Shown: positions 26,135 to 33,626 of the stretch, piece by piece
Position numbering within the stretch: position 1 is the first letter of the stretch
How the letters are laid out: each line of letters opens with the position of its first letter
Source: JABMQW01 sp964439935
GTDB taxonomy: Bacteria > Fidelibacterota > Marinisomatia > Marinisomatales > TCS56
Assembly (NCBI GenBank): GCA_964439935.1
Contig: CAYTPW010000014.1
Location: 20,034 to 84,033, forward strand
Direction of reading: 5' to 3'
DNA: 64,000 bases
The notes under the pieces: model-generated
The model's input: only the letters and a program-made list of their open reading frames with translations
The model's database searches: none
Told to the model about the DNA's origin: nothing
Made by a program: the position numbers and the translations under genes

Positions 26135-26965
26135 TTAACCAAAGAGTGAGAGTACTACTTGTGGCTGGGTGTTTGCCTGAACCAACGAAGACAAACCTGT
26201 TTGCTGTAAGATTTGCAGTTTCATGATTTCCATCTGCTCCGCAGCAAAGTCAGCATCCTCGATCACGCTTCGGGCTGATTCTGTATTGGCAATCGCAACA
26301 GCCAGATTTTCTTCTTTAGCAGCAAACCTGGTCTGATATTCACCAACCTTCTGAATAGCAGTCGATAAGGTCGTAATCGCCGTATCGACACTGTCAATTG
26401 CGGCACTGGCGCCAGCTGCCGTAGTAAGACTTACTGCACTGATACTCAGCGCGCTGGAATCAGCGTTACTCAGCTTGACTTCCAGTTCATCGCCCGATCC
26501 GGCACCAGTATGGAATTTGATCCCGGTGGTCGCTTTAGATCCATTGATCAGATTCATACTATTAAAGGTTGTTTCACTTACAATGTCTTCCACTTCCGAG
26601 ACCAGTGCTGTGACCTGGTTATGCAAAGCACTCCGTTGGGACTCGGAAAGTGAACCATCGGCAGCCTGAGTGGATTTTTCCTTCATGGTCTGTAACAGAT
26701 CCATAATCGTCTGGTAACCACCTTCGGCAATGTTCAATACATTACGGGCGCTCCCAACATTACTCAGGGCTGCCTGCAGTCCACGTCCGCGAGCTTCCAG
26801 GCTCTTGGCAATCTGATAACCTGCCGGGTCATCACTAGCTGAATTGATTCGTTTACCACTTGCCAGCCGCATTTGGTGCATAGCAATATTGCTGTTTACT
26901 TTATTCAGGGATGACAGTGCCTGTAACGCTTGAACATTGGCACCAATTCTTGTTAAATCACCCAT
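26135..26965 (-). CDS. fliC: Flagellin 1
   Basis: A 276-residue short flagellin. It has the N-terminal D0/D1 helices (ALQALSSLNKVNSNIAMHQMRLASGKRINSASDDPAGYQIAKSL in parts), a brief middle and the C-terminal D1/D0 helices ending in QPQVVLSLFG. The variable D2/D3 domains are essentially absent, so filaments should be thin and smooth. Three paralogues of equal length lie in this cluster. Compared with copies 2 and 3 this one is the most diverged at its C-terminus (LQQTGLSSLVQANTQPQ). It has its own sigma-28 promoter, a structured leader and a strong terminator. Confidence 0.96.
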   Translation of the reverse strand: MGDLTRIGANVQALQALSSLNKVNSNIAMHQMRLASGKRINSASDDPAGYQIAKSLEARGRGLQAALSNVGSARNVLNIAEGGYQTIMDLLQTMKEKSTQAADGSLSESQRSALHNQVTALVSEVEDIVSETTFNSMNLINGSKATTGIKFHTGAGSGDELEVKLSNADSSALSISAVSLTTAAGASAAIDSVDTAITTLSTAIQKVGEYQTRFAAKEENLAVAIANTESARSVIEDADFAAEQMEIMKLQILQQTGLSSLVQANTQPQVVLSLFG

Positions 26966-26970
26966 GTTAT

Positions 26971-27000
26971 ACCTCCGTGTTTAGTGTGGCATCCTTGCCA
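26971..27000 (-). promoter_or_regulatory. Flagellin 1 leader: AGGA-loop hairpin and ACGGAGG ribosome site (CsrA-like sites)
   Basis: Reading the minus strand, the stem TGGCA-AGGA-TGCCA (27000 to 26987) is followed by CACGGAGG (Shine-Dalgarno, GGAGG at 26972-26976) and ATG at 26965. Both carry the ANGGA/AGGA core of CsrA targets. Flagellins 2 and 3 have TTGCA-AGGA-TGCAA at the same place, a compensated T-A to G-C change. CsrA binding is inferred. Confidence 0.55.
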
Positions 27001-27076
27001 AATTGGGCGGTTTTGGTACTTCTTGGTCATTGGGAACCGCCTGCTAACCAACTAACCAAACTTCTTTTCATCTACA

Positions 27077-27103
27077 ATATCGGTTTGGCAACAGTTAGCT
27101 TGA
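27077..27103 (-). promoter_or_regulatory. Sigma-28-type promoter of flagellin 1
   Basis: On the minus strand the -10 is ACCGATAT (27077-27084) and the -35 is TCAAGCTA (27096-27103), 11 bases apart. The consensus is TAAAGTTT-N11-GCCGATAA. The -35 is the weakest of the three flagellin promoters. Confidence 0.6.
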
Positions 27104-27221
27104 AAAATTGAAGTAATAGTTCCCTAAGTAAATTTTTCTTGAAAAATATTGTTTAAAATTCGATAAAAAAGAACAAAACTGAACAATCTACCCTTCGGCT
27201 TATGCCCGGTAATGAAAAACA

Positions 27222-27253
27222 AGATAGCCTCCGAAATCCATCGGAGACTATCT
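27222..27253 (-). terminator. Intrinsic terminator of flagellin 2
   Basis: A 13-base stem, AGATAGCCTCCGA (27222-27234) with TCGGAGACTATCT (27241-27253), with one mismatch and a 6-base loop. On the minus strand it is followed by TGTTTTTCATT, a good T-run. It lies 37 bases past the flagellin stop. Confidence 0.8.
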
Positions 27254-27289
27254 CGCTTTTGTGGTCAGCTCGACTAAGTTAATCCGGTT

Positions 27290-28120
27290 TTATTGAAATA
27301 AAGACAAGATCACCTGTGGTTGCTGGTTGGCCTGAGCCAAGGCTGACAGGGCTGTCTGCTGGATGATCTGTAATTTCATTACTTCCATCTGCTCGGCAGC
27401 AAAATCCGCGTCTTCGATCAAGCTGCGTGCATTCTCTGTATTTGATATTGCCGTAGCCAGGTTATTTTCCTTGGCTGTCAGCCGGGTCTGGTATTCACCT
27501 ACTTTCTGAATAGCAGTCGACAAGGTCGTAATCGCCGTATCGACGCTGTCAATCGCAGCACTGGCGCCAGCTGCGGTAGCAAGACTTACCGAACTGATAC
27601 TCAACGCACTGGAATCGGCGTTACTCAACTTGACTTCCAGTTCATCACCGGAACCGGTTCCGGTATGGAATTTGATTCCGGTGCTTGCTTGAGCACCGTT
27701 GATTAAGCTGGTACCATTAAAAGTTGTCTCGGCTACGATATCTTCTACCTCAGCGACCAGTGCCGTTACCTGGTTATTGATCGCAGAGCGCTGGGAATCA
27801 GAAAGTGATCCGTCCGCTGCCTGAGTGGCTTTCTCCTTCATCGTCTGCAGCAGATCCATAATTGTCTGGTAACCACCTTCGGCGATATTCAGCACATTTT
27901 TAGCGCTGCTGACATTATTCAAAGCTTTGGTCAATCCCCGCTGACGGCTCTCCAGGCTGCGAGCAATCTGATAACCTGCCGGATCATCACTAGCTGAATT
28001 GATTTTCTTACCTGTTGCCAGTCGTAACTGGTGGGTAGCTATTTTTGCGTTTACGCGTGATAATGAAGCTAAAGCGCGCAGTGCTTGTGTATTGGCTCCG
28101 ATTCTTGATAGGTCTCCCAT
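27290..28120 (-). CDS. fliC: Flagellin 2
   Basis: A 276-residue flagellin, paralogue of the genes on both sides. N- and C-terminal helices are conserved (MGDLSRIGANTQALRALASL; ending QQPQVILSLFQ). In the middle it differs from copies 1 and 3 (AETTFNGTSLINGAQASTG against SETTFNS..LINGSKATTG), while its last 60 residues are nearly identical to copy 3. It carries the best sigma-28 promoter of the set and a GGAGG ribosome site 6 bases before the ATG. Whether the three are expressed together or at different sites on the filament cannot be told from sequence. Confidence 0.96.
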   Translation of the reverse strand: MGDLSRIGANTQALRALASLSRVNAKIATHQLRLATGKKINSASDDPAGYQIARSLESRQRGLTKALNNVSSAKNVLNIAEGGYQTIMDLLQTMKEKATQAADGSLSDSQRSAINNQVTALVAEVEDIVAETTFNGTSLINGAQASTGIKFHTGTGSGDELEVKLSNADSSALSISSVSLATAAGASAAIDSVDTAITTLSTAIQKVGEYQTRLTAKENNLATAISNTENARSLIEDADFAAEQMEVMKLQIIQQTALSALAQANQQPQVILSLFQ

Positions 28121-28125
28121 AATAA

Positions 28126-28158
28126 CCTCCGTGTATTATGTTATTTGCATCCTTGCAA
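28126..28158 (-). promoter_or_regulatory. Flagellin 2 leader: AGGA-loop hairpin and ACGGAGG ribosome site (CsrA-like sites)
   Basis: Minus-strand hairpin TTGCA-AGGA-TGCAA (28158 to 28145), then CACGGAGG with GGAGG at 28126-28130 and the ATG at 28120. The loop context CAAGGATG agrees with the CsrA SELEX consensus core. A second, larger hairpin (TGAACC/GGTTCA) lies upstream at 28185-28208. Confidence 0.55.
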
Positions 28159-28255
28159 TATTATTGTCAAGCAATAGATATAATTGAACCAGGACCACTG
28201 CCGGTTCATCTGAATTCTCTTGTTGCTTTGTCTGTGATTTTTCATCTCACTCATA

Positions 28256-28282
28256 ATATCGGCTAAATTTCAGGAAACTTTA
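28256..28282 (-). promoter_or_regulatory. Sigma-28 promoter of flagellin 2
   Basis: On the minus strand, TAAAGTTT (28275-28282), 11 bases, GCCGATAT (28256-28263). This is 15 of 16 bases of the FliA consensus with exact spacing. The transcript would have a leader of about 130 bases. Confidence 0.88.
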
Positions 28283-28375
28283 GCAATATTTACTGAAAAA
28301 CGATAAAATACAGCAAGGCGGGATAATGCCCGTGATGATTGGGCTTTGATACACAGTATATTATATATAAGCAAA

Positions 28376-28403
28376 CGAGCCCATGGTTTTTGCCACGGGC
28401 TCG
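28376..28403 (-). terminator. Intrinsic terminator after the HTH gene
   Basis: CGAGCCCATGG (28376-28386) pairs with CCACGGGCTCG (28393-28403), one mismatch, 6-base loop; on the minus strand TTTGCTTATAT follows. It ends the transcript of flagellin 3 and the HTH gene. Confidence 0.7.
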
Positions 28404-28431
28404 CTCGTACTTTTACTAGGCTCAGTTCAGT

Positions 28432-28623
28432 CTAGCCGATTTGCTTTAGTTTTTCCTGGAGTATTTCATCAAACATGCGGTCGATATGCTCGCGCTTTAC
28501 TTTCCATTGGCCACCGATTTTCAGGGCCGGAATTTTACCGCGTTGAACCAGGCGATAGACTGTCTGTTCCTTGATTTTCAAATAACCGGCAACATCTTTG
28601 ATATCCATTATTCCATTAGACAT
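28432..28623 (-). CDS. Small excisionase-family (HTH_17) DNA-binding protein
   Basis: A 63-residue protein: the winged-helix core IMDIKDVAGYLKIKEQTVYRLV then RGKIPALKIGGQWKVKREHIDRM is the HTH_17 / excisionase-MerR-like fold, where a helix-turn-helix (DVAGYLKIKEQTVYR) is followed by a wing. It has a very good ribosome site (AAGGAGG, 7 bases before ATG) and lies 54 bases after flagellin 3, before the shared terminator. No integrase or phage gene is near, so a chromosomal regulator is more likely than an excisionase. Target genes are unknown; a role in flagellin choice is speculation from context. Confidence 0.85.
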   Translation of the reverse strand: MSNGIMDIKDVAGYLKIKEQTVYRLVQRGKIPALKIGGQWKVKREHIDRMFDEILQEKLKQIG

Positions 28624-28677
28624 GGTTTATCCTCCTTCCCGGTAACTGTTTGGTCAATTACCAGGCGCTAAGGTTGT

Positions 28678-29508
28678 TTACTGGAATAATGAGAGTATTA
28701 CCTGTGGTTGCTGGTTAGCCTGGGCTAATGCCGACAGCGCGGTCTGCTGAATGATCTGCAGCTTCATCACCTCCATCTGTTCAGCAGCAAAATCAGCATC
28801 TTCAATCAGGCTGCGGGCATTCTCCGTGTTTGAGATCGCCGTAGCCAGATTCTCTTCTTTTGCTCCCAGGCGGGTTTGATATTCACCAACTTTCTGAATG
28901 GCGGTCGACAGAGTTGTGATCGCCGAATCAACACTATCAATTGCGGCACTGGCACCAGCTGCCGTAGTAAGGCTAACCGAACTAATGCTCAGAGCACTGG
29001 AATCGGCATTGCTCAGCTTGACCTCCAACTCATCACCAGAACCGGTTCCGGTATGGAATTTGATCCCGGTGGTCGCTTTTGATCCATTGATCAGATTTAT
29101 ACTATTAAAGGTTGTTTCACTCACAATGTCTTCCACTTCCGAGACCAGTGCTGAGACTTGGTTATGCAAAGCACTCCGTTGAGAATCGGAAAGCGATCCA
29201 TCGGCAGCTTGAGTAGATTTTTCCTTCATGGTCTGTAACAGATCCATAATCGTCTGATAGCCACCTTCAGCAATATTCAGTACGTTCCGTGCACTGCTCA
29301 CATTTGCCAGAGCTTTGGCTAAGCCACGCTGCCTAGACTCCAAACTACGTGCTATCTGATAGCCAGCTGGATCATCCGCAGCAGAATTAATCCGTTTACC
29401 CGTTGCCAGACGTAACTGGTGAACAGCTATCTTGCTGTTTACTTGAGAAAGGGATGAAAGCGCCTGCATAGCTTGAATATTGGCACCTATACGAGAGAGA
29501 TCTCCCAT
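28678..29508 (-). CDS. fliC: Flagellin 3
   Basis: A 276-residue flagellin. It is a mosaic of the other two: residues about 98-150 (KSTQAADGSLS, ALHNQV, VSETTFNS, INGSKATTG) match copy 1 almost exactly, while the first 70 and last 70 residues match copy 2, including the identical end QANQQPQVILSLFQ. Gene conversion between neighbours is the simplest reading. The gene has its own sigma-28 promoter and a CsrA-like leader. It is followed by the small HTH gene in the same transcript. Confidence 0.96.
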   Translation of the reverse strand: MGDLSRIGANIQAMQALSSLSQVNSKIAVHQLRLATGKRINSAADDPAGYQIARSLESRQRGLAKALANVSSARNVLNIAEGGYQTIMDLLQTMKEKSTQAADGSLSDSQRSALHNQVSALVSEVEDIVSETTFNSINLINGSKATTGIKFHTGTGSGDELEVKLSNADSSALSISSVSLTTAAGASAAIDSVDSAITTLSTAIQKVGEYQTRLGAKEENLATAISNTENARSLIEDADFAAEQMEVMKLQIIQQTALSALAQANQQPQVILSLFQ

Positions 29509-29513
29509 AATAA

Positions 29514-29546
29514 CCTCCGTGTATTATTTAATTTGCATCCTTGCAA
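29514..29546 (-). promoter_or_regulatory. Flagellin 3 leader: AGGA-loop hairpin and ACGGAGG ribosome site (CsrA-like sites)
   Basis: Minus-strand hairpin TTGCA-AGGA-TGCAA (29546 to 29533), then CACGGAGG (GGAGG at 29514-29518) and ATG at 29508. A separate perfect 7-base hairpin, TTGACCA/TGGTCAA, lies at 29574-29596. Confidence 0.55.
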
Positions 29547-29646
29547 TGTTAAGTGGTCTGTATGTGTCTTGGATTGACCATGACCACGCTGGTCAATCTG
29601 CATTCCAGGTTTTTCAAAACCAGAATTCGTTTCTATTTCATATACA

Positions 29647-29673
29647 TTATCGGTTAATCCTGGTATATCTTTA
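29647..29673 (-). promoter_or_regulatory. Sigma-28 promoter of flagellin 3
   Basis: On the minus strand, TAAAGATA (29666-29673), 11 bases, ACCGATAA (29647-29654). This matches 13 of 16 consensus bases with exact spacing. Confidence 0.8.
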
Positions 29674-29836
29674 ATAAAAAATGATAATAATGAATAATAT
29701 TTACCCGGAATTCCCTAAATACCAGTGACAATCGAGGAATACAATAATATTCGGTAATCATTACAATTGCAGCTAATGACGGATTGGAAATGAGATTTAC
29801 CAGTCCCGGTTTCATTACCGGTGCCGGCTTTAAAGA

Positions 29837-31894
29837 TTAGAATTCTTGTCGAAGACTTTCAATTACAGACTGGATCACTGGCTCCCACTGACAATCACGG
29901 GATTGACGGAAGAGACGCATCGTAGGGTACCAGGGACTGTCTTCCCGTTCGAACAACCAGCGCCAGTCAGACTGATAGGGTAGCAAGACCCACACTTTAT
30001 GGCCGAGTGCACCGGCAAGATGAGCCACCGCAGTATCGACGGTAATTATTAAATCAAGCTTATTCATAAGCTGCGCAGTGGCCATGAAATCAGTCAGGTG
30101 ATCTCCCATATCATAGATCTTAGAACTACCTGGCATGTCTTTCAAATCAGCCCGGCGAGAGCCCAACTGTAAGCTGAATAAGCGGATTCCATCATTATCC
30201 TCAAGCGGTTTAAACATCGATAATGGTATGGAGCGGTTATGATCATTTTCATGACTGGGACTACCAGCCCAGCTGATTCCGATCTTATAACCGTTACTGT
30301 TTTTAATAGGCGCTGCCTCCAATTCCGTGTTACCGGAAGTGGTAGCTATATAAGGTATTGTCGTAGGGATTGATCCGCTGTCAGATAAGAAGTAGCGGGG
30401 AATACTGAGCAGTGGTATCTGATAATCGAAATCATCGAATTCCGATCCTGCTTCAATAACGCGATCAATCTCAGACATTGATTGGATCAGCGCTACCAGC
30501 GGCGGCTGTACTTCAACAACAACTTTTTTAAAAAATAGTTTAACTTGACTGATAAAGCGGATAAACTGAATTGTATCACCAAAACCCTGCTCCGCCCAGA
30601 TAAACAACGTACTGTTTAGGTGTGGTTTGCCATCCCAAACGGGTTGAGTATAATTACGTTTGATATTTTTGAAATCACTTTTTTGCCACCGCCATTCGTA
30701 AGCTTCAAATCCACGCTTTAGTTTGCCGGAATACAAATCAAGTAAGGCCTGGTTCCAGTTGGCGTGAATATCTTCTGGGTACTTCGATAAGGCCTGGTGA
30801 TTATATTTTACCGCACCATTCAGGTCATGATCAGCCAGACATACGGCAGACATATTAACATAGGCCATATTGAAATCAGGATCAATTTTGAGCACCTGTT
30901 GAAAAGTGGATTTGGCTTCAGCAAAGCGGTTCAATTTCAATAATAGATTTCCATAATTATTCAGATAAACAGGGTTGCCCGGTTCGAAGTCCAGGGCACG
31001 CTCAACCATTTTTAACCCACTGCTAAAATTCCCAAGCTCGCGATAGACACCGCCAAGATTACCCAGAACCTCGTGATAATCAGGTTTTAGTTTGATGGCC
31101 TGCTGGTATATATCAACTGCTTCATCCAGCCGATTCATATTCTGTAATAATATTCCTGTCCGCGCCAATAATACCGGATTATCCGGATCAAACATTTGTG
31201 CTTTCTCTAAATTGATCAGGGCAGTCGAAAAATCATTGGTGAGCTGGTACACAATTCCTAATCGATGGTAGGCATCGGCAAAGTCTGGCTGCATTTCAAT
31301 CACCCGGTTGTAAAACAGGATTGCTTCCGGATAACGCTCTAGCTCTTGGCAGATTTCACCGCTATAATGAGTTGCCCAGAAATGATCAGGTTGGTTTTTT
31401 AAAGTTATCGTATAATTTTCGAGCGCTTCTGGATAGCAATTTAAACGCTGAAAAGCACGACCCAAATTATACTTGATGTCAGCGTTATCGGGTTCGAGTC
31501 GGACTGCCAGGCGATAGGATTTTAAGGCTTCTGAATAGTCTGCGGCTGAGAAATAGGCATTACCCAAGTTCTGGTAATAAATCGATATACCTGGTTTCAG
31601 GGCAATTGCCCGCAATATTTTACGAATAGCCTGCTCATTGTTACCTGATTGATATTCGCTTACACCAAGCAAATGGTGGGCATCGGCCTGTTTAGGATCA
31701 AGGAGCAGTACTTTGCGATAATAGTCCCTGGCTGCAGGGATATCACCTGAATTATGGCTTGAGATGCCACGATTCAATAATGCAGTAGTTCTTGAATTTC
31801 CTTTTGCCAAAACAGTCAGGTTTGTTTTACAAAAACTAATCCGTTTTTCAAGGCCAGCGACAGCAAGATCGATGGAATATCCGCTTGCATGCAA
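29837..31894 (-). CDS. TPR protein with C-terminal glycosyltransferase-like domain
   Basis: A 685-residue protein. Residues about 35-400 are roughly ten tetratricopeptide repeats (for example PDNADIKYNLGRAFQRLNCYPEAL, in parts; LDEAVDIYQQAIKLKPDY). Residues about 420-680 form a glycosyltransferase family 9-like domain: FIWAEQGFGDTIQFIRFI, then KIGISWAGSPSHENDHNRSI and LDLIITVDTAVAHLAGALGHKVWVLLPY, the sugar-nucleotide binding half. TPR-glycosyltransferases of this type are common beside flagellin genes and some glycosylate flagellin. That role here is inferred from position. The ATG used lies 79 bases inside the upstream gene; a start further downstream is possible, but no clear ribosome site marks one. 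Confidence 0.8.
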   Translation of the reverse strand: MHASGYSIDLAVAGLEKRISFCKTNLTVLAKGNSRTTALLNRGISSHNSGDIPAARDYYRKVLLLDPKQADAHHLLGVSEYQSGNNEQAIRKILRAIALKPGISIYYQNLGNAYFSAADYSEALKSYRLAVRLEPDNADIKYNLGRAFQRLNCYPEALENYTITLKNQPDHFWATHYSGEICQELERYPEAILFYNRVIEMQPDFADAYHRLGIVYQLTNDFSTALINLEKAQMFDPDNPVLLARTGILLQNMNRLDEAVDIYQQAIKLKPDYHEVLGNLGGVYRELGNFSSGLKMVERALDFEPGNPVYLNNYGNLLLKLNRFAEAKSTFQQVLKIDPDFNMAYVNMSAVCLADHDLNGAVKYNHQALSKYPEDIHANWNQALLDLYSGKLKRGFEAYEWRWQKSDFKNIKRNYTQPVWDGKPHLNSTLFIWAEQGFGDTIQFIRFISQVKLFFKKVVVEVQPPLVALIQSMSEIDRVIEAGSEFDDFDYQIPLLSIPRYFLSDSGSIPTTIPYIATTSGNTELEAAPIKNSNGYKIGISWAGSPSHENDHNRSIPLSMFKPLEDNDGIRLFSLQLGSRRADLKDMPGSSKIYDMGDHLTDFMATAQLMNKLDLIITVDTAVAHLAGALGHKVWVLLPYQSDWRWLFEREDSPWYPTMRLFRQSRDCQWEPVIQSVIESLRQEF

Positions 31895-33420
31895 GCTGCT
31901 GCAGTACCGGTATCCCGGACAAGCTTTAACAATCGAACCAGCATTACAGGATTAACCGATTTCATTAGCAGAGCCATCTGGGGTAGTGAATATGGCGCAG
32001 AAAGATAGTCTTTCCCAGCTGCGGTCAGACTCACAGTTTGGTCTTTCCAAACAGCGGTTGGATGATCAGAAAATAATTCGAGTAAATTCCAGTGGCCGGG
32101 ATAATCTTCACTGGTAAAATCACGAAAGCCGGTTTTTCCTGTATTGAGTCGATCGCACAGCAATTGCCCCAAACGCTCACTGGCAGCGGTTGATGAATAG
32201 GCAGCGACAGCCGACACAGCAGCATTACTCAATTCCCGCCAGCTATCACGATTATTATATAAGTACAGCAGATGTTCGGCTGCCTGCCGCGGATCAATAC
32301 TAACCCCGGCAGCCCACCACCCATGATAGGTGGCTTCACTTACAATATTCTGTGCCTGGTATAATCTATCCGGTATTACTGTCGCTAGGGTGGGCAACAG
32401 AATACCATCCTCCTGATGCCTGACTAAAGATCTAAACCCATTCCAATCTGCCACCACCGGAACACAACCATGATGCTTTGCTTCCAGTACTGCCAGTCCA
32501 AATGTCTCCTGGTAGTTATCCGCCGGCAGGAACATAACATGACTTTCCTGGTAAAGTTGCGCTTTCTCGGCCTCGCTGACTGAAACCCGGATGTCAACTC
32601 CCAGGGGGACTAGTATTTTTTGAAGTAAATTGATATAGGCTTGGTTATCACCACCACCCGCCACTACAAACCGAATGTTGTTCGGATTGGGCAAATGGTT
32701 GATGATGCCTCCCAGCACCAGCAGATCGGCTTTAGTTTGCCAATCCAGTCGTCCCAGCGACAGAACCTGAAAAGGTTCAGCCGGTTTTTCAGGTCGGATG
32801 GCATTTTGCTCTTCAGTTTCATAAGTTAGTGGAAATAGAATCCGTGCCGGTCCCAAGGGAGAGGCATCCAGAGCAGAACCGGTTTTTGCAAACATATTTT
32901 CTATGGCAGTAATCGCGCTCGATGAAGTACATAAAATACCATCTCGCTCGGTAGGACCGGCTGCCAGTATTCGGAAAATATCAGCGGTATAGCGCTGATA
33001 ACTCAGGCTATGAGTCCACCCGTAGACCGCTGCTGTAAGTCCCTGCCGATTCCTGAAATCAATCCAATCGGGAAAATCCGCAATAAAATCCGAACAAAAA
33101 ATAGCCCGGACATTGAATTTTTTTCCCGCTTCGATCAGATCAGGAAGCGAATTGAGTACATATAATTTATTTTTTATGCTGACCGGCAAATCCAAACAGC
33201 GGAAAAAATTTTCCGGGGTAGTTGTGAGAATGCGCTCGATCTGTTCGCAATGAAATAATGCTTTCAGTAAGCTGCGATTTGCTATCGCCCGGCCAAAATA
33301 CCCTTCCTCATCTAGTGAAAAATTATCACCGAGCAATACTGTGAAGCGTTTCGTCAGCTCACCCAGAGGTTCACTCATTTGGCGGATACAATCATATAAT
33401 ATGAATTGTGCAAGTTTCAT
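31816..33420 (-). CDS. Glycosyltransferase, GT4-like (GT-B fold)
   Basis: A 534-residue enzyme. The C-terminal half has the GT-B / GT4 pattern: VLSLGRLDWQTKADLLV (donor-binding start), then FVVAGGGDNQ, and the E-x7-E-like region ADNYQETFGLAVLEAKHHGCVPVVADWNGF, which binds the nucleotide sugar. The N-terminal half is the acceptor domain and is not close to anything I know by eye. A 120-residue tail follows the fold. It is transcribed just before the TPR-glycosyltransferase and overlaps it. Together the two probably make or transfer a glycan to flagellin or another surface protein. The substrate is unknown. Confidence 0.8.
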   Translation of the reverse strand: MKLAQFILYDCIRQMSEPLGELTKRFTVLLGDNFSLDEEGYFGRAIANRSLLKALFHCEQIERILTTTPENFFRCLDLPVSIKNKLYVLNSLPDLIEAGKKFNVRAIFCSDFIADFPDWIDFRNRQGLTAAVYGWTHSLSYQRYTADIFRILAAGPTERDGILCTSSSAITAIENMFAKTGSALDASPLGPARILFPLTYETEEQNAIRPEKPAEPFQVLSLGRLDWQTKADLLVLGGIINHLPNPNNIRFVVAGGGDNQAYINLLQKILVPLGVDIRVSVSEAEKAQLYQESHVMFLPADNYQETFGLAVLEAKHHGCVPVVADWNGFRSLVRHQEDGILLPTLATVIPDRLYQAQNIVSEATYHGWWAAGVSIDPRQAAEHLLYLYNNRDSWRELSNAAVSAVAAYSSTAASERLGQLLCDRLNTGKTGFRDFTSEDYPGHWNLLELFSDHPTAVWKDQTVSLTAAGKDYLSAPYSLPQMALLMKSVNPVMLVRLLKLVRDTGTAAACMQADIPSILLSLALKNGLVFVKQT

Positions 33421-33626
33421 GCCTTCATATCATACAAAAAACCATGTGGGTCAGAATGCTCCGTACTGATTAATAATTGAAATTAATAAATGACAATAGT
33501 TGATTTGGAGTAAATTCCTCTAGTATATGTTTAGCTGGAAGGATTTCTGAGCAGGTGATTTACTGCATTAAAAATTTAAATATCCATTATGGAATTCAAT
33601 TTCCATCTGGTACTGTGAGGTTAATA

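Noticed and set aside
28432..28623. HTH_17 protein as a sign of a prophage or integrated element
   Set aside because: No integrase, repeats or phage genes are near; the gene is in a flagellin transcript.
33555..33626. Longer start of the SUMF1-like gene
   Set aside because: It would put 24 polar residues before an ideal signal peptide; the ATG at 33627 has a proper ribosome site.
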